NCBI GenBank assembly: GCA_031269165.1
Contig: JAISZQ010000029.1
Span: forward strand, 1-8,044
Direction: 5' to 3'
Source: Spirochaetaceae bacterium
GTDB lineage: Bacteria > Spirochaetota > Spirochaetia > Treponematales > Breznakiellaceae
DNA length: 8,044 bases
Shown: positions 5,462 through 8,044 of the stretch, piece by piece
Layout: every line of letters begins with the position of its first letter
Numbering within the stretch: position 1 is the first letter of the stretch
The notes under the pieces: generated by a model
Told to the model about the DNA's origin: nothing
What the model saw: only the letters and a program-made list of their open reading frames with translations
The model's database searches: none
Program-made: the position numbers and the translations under genes

Positions 5462-5906
5462 GAACCTGTTCAAAAAACCCCACGGGACGCAAGTCTCCGC
5501 TGTGATTCGGTCGCGGGCTTTGCCCGCTTCTGGAGTTTCGGGCGGGGCTTTGCCCCGCTTGTTCCAAAACTCCATGACTGAAAGTCGGGATTCGGGGGCA
5601 GGGTGAACCTTGCGGGTCGTAAGTCTCCGCTGTGATTCGGGGGCGTTGCGGGGGCGGACCTACAACCCTCAACGTCCTGTTTCGGGTTTCCGTCCGGGGC
5701 GTACTCAATAATGCGTCCATCCATGGACGCTTGGGGTACGCCCACAAAACCATGCACCGTATGGTTTTGTCCCCGTTGAAGGGGGTAGCGGAGGACGGCT
5801 CAAACCATTGCGGGGTATACCCCGCAATGGTTTGAGCGGGCCGTAGCGAGGGGGAAGGCGCGGCAATTTGCCGATTCCCCCTTTTGCTGAGATTTTGAAC
5901 TGGTTC
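5462..5906 (-). repeat. Dispersed palindromic repeat, copy B, with inverted ends
   Basis: A 445-base element bounded by GAACCTGTTCAAAA (5462-5475) and, inverted, GAACCAGTTCAAAA (5893-5906), with 13 of 14 bases identical. Its right-hand 281 bases (5626-5906) match copy A in inverted orientation; the left part (5462-5625) has no counterpart in A. It starts directly after the PAP2 stop and reaches into the thiI stop. It contains hairpins at 5542-5558 (inside a longer one with arms 5531-5538 and 5567-5574), 5718-5735, 5744-5770, 5797-5838 and 5861-5873. The block 5491-5510 is repeated exactly at 5621-5640. Size, inverted ends and lack of a gene resemble a MITE or other non-autonomous element. A clear target duplication is not visible: only AA on both sides. 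Confidence 0.8.
5797..5838. other. Main palindrome of repeat copy B
   Basis: Bases 5799-5836 are a perfect, loop-free 38-base palindrome centred at 5817/5818, and the adjacent bases keep pairing with those in copy A. As DNA it could form a cruciform; as RNA a 17-bp or longer stem. It equals 118-157 of copy A with a more regular centre. Confidence 0.85.
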
Positions 5907-7068
5907 AATGATCCATGTTCCATTCGTCTGCGGTGCCGCCTCCAAAGGACTTCACGGCAGACGGCAATTCCAGCCGCCGATACAGCCGCAACGCTTCGTC
6001 AGGGTCGCCGTACAGGATGGGGTGTTCGGGGCTGAAGAGCACGCAACAGTCTTCGTAGGGCAGGATGGAAACGGGGTAGGTGCCGATTTGGCAGGCGATA
6101 CGGGTGATCGCTTCCTTGTCCATGCCGATAAGCGGGCGGAAGACGGGCAGAGTAACGACGCTACCCGTACAGGCGATATTTTCGACGGTCTGGGACGCGA
6201 CTTGCGAGAGGCTTTCTCCGGTAACGAGACATTTGCACCTTCGCCTGCGGGCGATTTTTTCCGCCGTCTCCATCATCGCCATGCGGAGAAGCACCGTGTT
6301 CCATGCGGCGGGCGCGCCGTTCTTGATACGCTGCTCGACTTCGGTAAAGGAAACGACGTGGAGGCGCACGGCAAGCGCGTAACGACCGATGATCTCGGCC
6401 AAACGTTCCACCTTATGCAGCGCGTCATCCCCGGTGTACGGCGGCGCGTGAAAGTACACGGCATCGAGCCGCATTCCCCGGCCGGCCATCAGGAAGCCTG
6501 CCACCGGCGAATCGATACCGCCCGAAAGCAGCAGCATTCCCCGGCCCGCCGTTCCGGCCGGCAACCCCCGCAACCCCGCATGTTCGCCGCCGTAGATGTA
6601 GGCGTTTTCCCGAATTTCCACGTGTATCACCGCGTCCGCGCCGGTCATTTTCGCCTTAAACCCGGGAACTGCCCCCAGCACCGCGTCGCCCGCCTCCACG
6701 CAGATGCCTTGCGAGTTCAGCGGAAAACGCTTATCCGCCCGTCTCGCCTCAATGCGGAACGTCCGCGCCCCAGCCTCCCACGCCGCCTTGCCTTCTTCCA
6801 CACACGCGGCGACCACCGCGCCGGTCGTCTTATCCACTTTCCGCGCCCGGGCCCAACCGGTGATCCCGAACAACCGGCCGAACACGTCTTCGGCCTCTGC
6901 CGCCGCCGCATCAGGACAGTCCACATAGAACCTGCCGTGCCGCACGTTGATCCGCGCCTTCGTTTCCCGCAACATAAGGGCAAGATTCCGGCTGAGGATG
7001 CGGACAAAATCGTCACGATTGCCGCCTTTGAGATAGAGTTCTCCGGGTTTAAGCAGATAAAGTACCAT
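5905..7068 (-). CDS. thiI: tRNA uracil 4-sulfurtransferase ThiI
   Basis: ThiI activates U8 of tRNAs with ATP and places sulfur there to make 4-thiouridine; in many bacteria it also supplies sulfur for the thiazole of thiamine. It is a cytoplasmic enzyme. The 387-residue product has the short form's layout: an N-terminal ferredoxin-like part (PGELYLKGGNRDDF, 8-21), a THUMP domain to about 165, then a PP-loop ATPase domain with LLLSGGIDSPVAGF at 179-192. CLVTGESLSQVASQT at 280-294 and YEDCCVLFSPEHP at 338-350 are also typical; the latter carries the conserved cysteine. There is no rhodanese domain, so sulfur must come from elsewhere, usually a dedicated cysteine desulfurase. The ATG at 7066-7068 is chosen because MVLYLLKPGE begins the family homology and GGAAGAA precedes it; an ATG 35 codons upstream adds unrelated residues. 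The TGA at 5905-5907 overlaps the end of repeat copy B. Confidence 0.92.
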   Translation of the reverse strand: MVLYLLKPGELYLKGGNRDDFVRILSRNLALMLRETKARINVRHGRFYVDCPDAAAAEAEDVFGRLFGITGWARARKVDKTTGAVVAACVEEGKAAWEAGARTFRIEARRADKRFPLNSQGICVEAGDAVLGAVPGFKAKMTGADAVIHVEIRENAYIYGGEHAGLRGLPAGTAGRGMLLLSGGIDSPVAGFLMAGRGMRLDAVYFHAPPYTGDDALHKVERLAEIIGRYALAVRLHVVSFTEVEQRIKNGAPAAWNTVLLRMAMMETAEKIARRRRCKCLVTGESLSQVASQTVENIACTGSVVTLPVFRPLIGMDKEAITRIACQIGTYPVSILPYEDCCVLFSPEHPILYGDPDEALRLYRRLELPSAVKSFGGGTADEWNMDH

Positions 7069-7310
7069 CTTGTTTCTTCCATAATAAAGAGAAAAGGGGG
7101 ATAAGGGAAGCCGCCGCAAATCACCGATCACGGTCAACAAGTTAAAGATTCTTGTCCACAGATTGCGCCGCAAACGGCGGCAGGTTTGTAACTATTCAAC
7201 CGTCACCGTGATGGGGAGCAGGGTGTTACGATGCCGGGCGTCACGATGTCTTGGGGATGGCACTTGGGGACGGTGCCGTTATGGGGGCACCCCCTACTGC
7301 TTGCCGATTT
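7069..7310. other. Non-coding region upstream of thiI
   Basis: Holds the thiI leader (RBS GGAAGAA just before 7068) and a small hairpin, arms 7166-7170 and 7175-7179. I could not find a promoter with two good boxes. From about 7300 the sequence begins to resemble the repeat units that follow (TTGCCGATTTCT before the first 16-base motif). Confidence 0.4.
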
Positions 7311-7332
7311 CTCAACGGTGCCCGCCCCCGTC

Positions 7333-7465
7333 CGTCATTGCGAGCGAGCGGCATATTGCCGAGCGAAGCAATCGGCTCAACGCTTCGCGTTGCGCTTGTG
7401 GAAAGGCCGCCTCGTCTGGATTGCTTCACCAACGGCAACTGTGTTGCCGCGGGTTCGCAATGACG
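7333..7465. repeat. Palindromic unit Z1
   Basis: Begins CGTCATTGCGAGCGAG and ends with the complement, TTCGCAATGACG; an inner GATTGCTTCACC pairs with GAAGCAATC near the left end. The largest of the four copies, with extra sequence in the middle (about 7373-7420). Similar CGTCATTGCGAG palindromes are familiar as interspersed repeats in many unrelated bacteria. Confidence 0.8.
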
Positions 7466-7500
7466 GAGGGCCGCTTGCTAAACAGTACCCGCCCCCTGTC

Positions 7501-7581
7501 CGTCATTGCGAGCGAAGAGAAGCAATCCAGTGGAAAAGTCGCTTCGTCTGGATTGCTTCACCCTGCGGGTTCGCAATGACG
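7501..7581. repeat. Palindromic unit Z2
   Basis: The shortest full copy (81 bases): CGTCATTGCGAGCGAAG, then AGCAATCCAG, a short centre, CTGGATTGCT and TTCGCAATGACG. Both halves pair over most of their length. Confidence 0.8.
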
Positions 7582-7806
7582 TGGGGTCGCTCACTAAACG
7601 GTATCCGCTCAAAGGAGGCGTGCTCTGTGGTGTCGCTCTCCCCGCCGACAATCACTCGCTCAACAGTACCCGTCCCAAGAGGCGTGCTCTGCGGTGTGGT
7701 TTTCCCCGCCGATTGCCGCTCACTAAACAATACCCGCCAAGAGGCGTGCTGCTTGGTGTTGCTACCCCGGTCGGCAACCGATTTCTAAACAGTACCCGCC
7801 CCAGTC

Positions 7807-7904
7807 CGTCATTGCGAGCGAGTGGCACATTGCCGAGCGAAGCAATCCAGTGGGGAGGCCGCCGCTTCGTCTGGATTGCTTCACCCTACGGGTTCGCAAT
7901 GACG
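7807..7904. repeat. Palindromic unit Z3
   Basis: A 98-base copy with the same outer and inner arms as Z2 plus an inserted small palindrome, GGCACATTGCC type, after the left outer arm (also in Z1 and Z4). Confidence 0.8.
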
Positions 7905-7999
7905 GGGGGCCGCTATCTAAACACTACCCGCCAAGAGGCGTGCTGTTTGGTGTTGCTACCCGGTCGGCAACCGATTTCTAAACAGTACCCGCCCCAGTC

Positions 8000-8044
8000 C
8001 GTCATTGCGAATGAGCGGCACATTGCCGAGCGAAGCAATCCAGT
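8000..8044. repeat. Palindromic unit Z4, cut by the window edge
   Basis: The left half of a fourth copy, up to CAATCCAGT; the right arm lies beyond the window. It is closest to Z3, with three base changes near the start. Confidence 0.75.

Larger units (their letters stand above)
7311..8044. repeat. Composite repeat array, continuing past the right edge
   Basis: A 16-base motif, consensus CTAAACAGTACCCGCC, occurs eight times in the same orientation, starting at 7311, 7478, 7594, 7659, 7723, 7785, 7917 and 7978. Between copies lies one of two fillers. Filler Y is about 45-50 bases, contains AGAGGCGTGCT and GGTGT, and occurs at 7610, 7675, 7739 and 7933. Filler Z is a longer palindromic unit, at 7333, 7501, 7807 and 8000. 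The order is X-Z-X-Z-X-Y-X-Y-X-Y-X-Z-X-Y-X-Z. The six bases joining X to Z and the twelve joining Z to the next X are also kept (CCAGTC type; GGGGGCCGCT type). The fillers are copies of each other, so this is not a CRISPR array. No convincing gene lies in it. Confidence 0.85.

Noticed and set aside
5908..7104. A 398-residue open frame on the plus strand opposite thiI
   Set aside because: It is the antisense shadow of a well-supported gene in GC-rich DNA; its product is rich in His, Arg and Pro and matches no family I know.
7163..7788. Open frames of 138 and 185 residues across the right-hand array
   Set aside because: They run through repeated non-coding modules, use different frames in equivalent units and have no RBS.
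7311..8044. CRISPR array
   Set aside because: The sequences between the 16-base motifs are copies of two units rather than unique spacers, their lengths vary widely, and no cas gene is seen.
7311..8044. Integron attC cassette array
   Set aside because: The joint CTAAACAG only loosely resembles the conserved attC core, the modules carry no genes, and no integrase is present in the window.

Overview
The window looks like a piece of a mid-to-high GC bacterial chromosome that is unusually rich in non-coding repeats. The substrate-binding protein begins with a signal peptide ending in SLFAGG, a style common in Treponema and related spirochaetes. Together with the gene content (uronate catabolism, ThiI, a PAP2-type membrane protein) this makes a gut-type spirochaete my best guess. 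That is inference; no rRNA or marker gene is present. About half of the sequence codes for protein.

Layout. 3-56: apparent 3' end of a plus-strand gene, whose stop lies at the border of a repeat. 63-345: copy A of a dispersed palindromic repeat. 346-859: non-coding, with two copies of a short repeat and a row of four hairpins. 860-2269 (minus): a UxaE-type tagaturonate epimerase. 2412-3752 (minus): an exported family-1 solute-binding protein with a clear RBS, a plausible sigma70 promoter and a palindrome at the predicted transcription start. The order is binding protein then epimerase, separated by about 140 bases that hold two overlapping hairpins, one of which covers the uxaE ribosome-binding site. 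3890-4530: non-coding, with a candidate structured RNA, a long perfect hairpin, a third copy of the short repeat and a terminator-like hairpin. 4601-5461 (plus): an exported PAP2-superfamily protein with its own promoter. 5462-5906: copy B of the repeat, with 14-base inverted ends, filling the whole gap to the convergent gene thiI (5905-7068, minus) and overlapping the thiI stop codon. 7311 to the right edge: a composite repeat array.

How the genes fit together. The binding protein and UxaE suggest uptake and isomerisation of a hexuronate such as galacturonate from pectin, but no permease or other uronate gene lies here. ThiI (tRNA 4-thiouridine synthesis) and the PAP2 protein look like unrelated single genes.

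The most unusual content is the repeats. Copies A and B differ by gain or loss of whole small palindromes and show one compensatory base-pair change in their main hairpin. The right-hand array has a 16-base motif eight times, alternating with two different kinds of filler (a roughly 46-base unit and a longer palindromic unit). No mobile-element enzyme, CRISPR array, rRNA or tRNA gene was seen.
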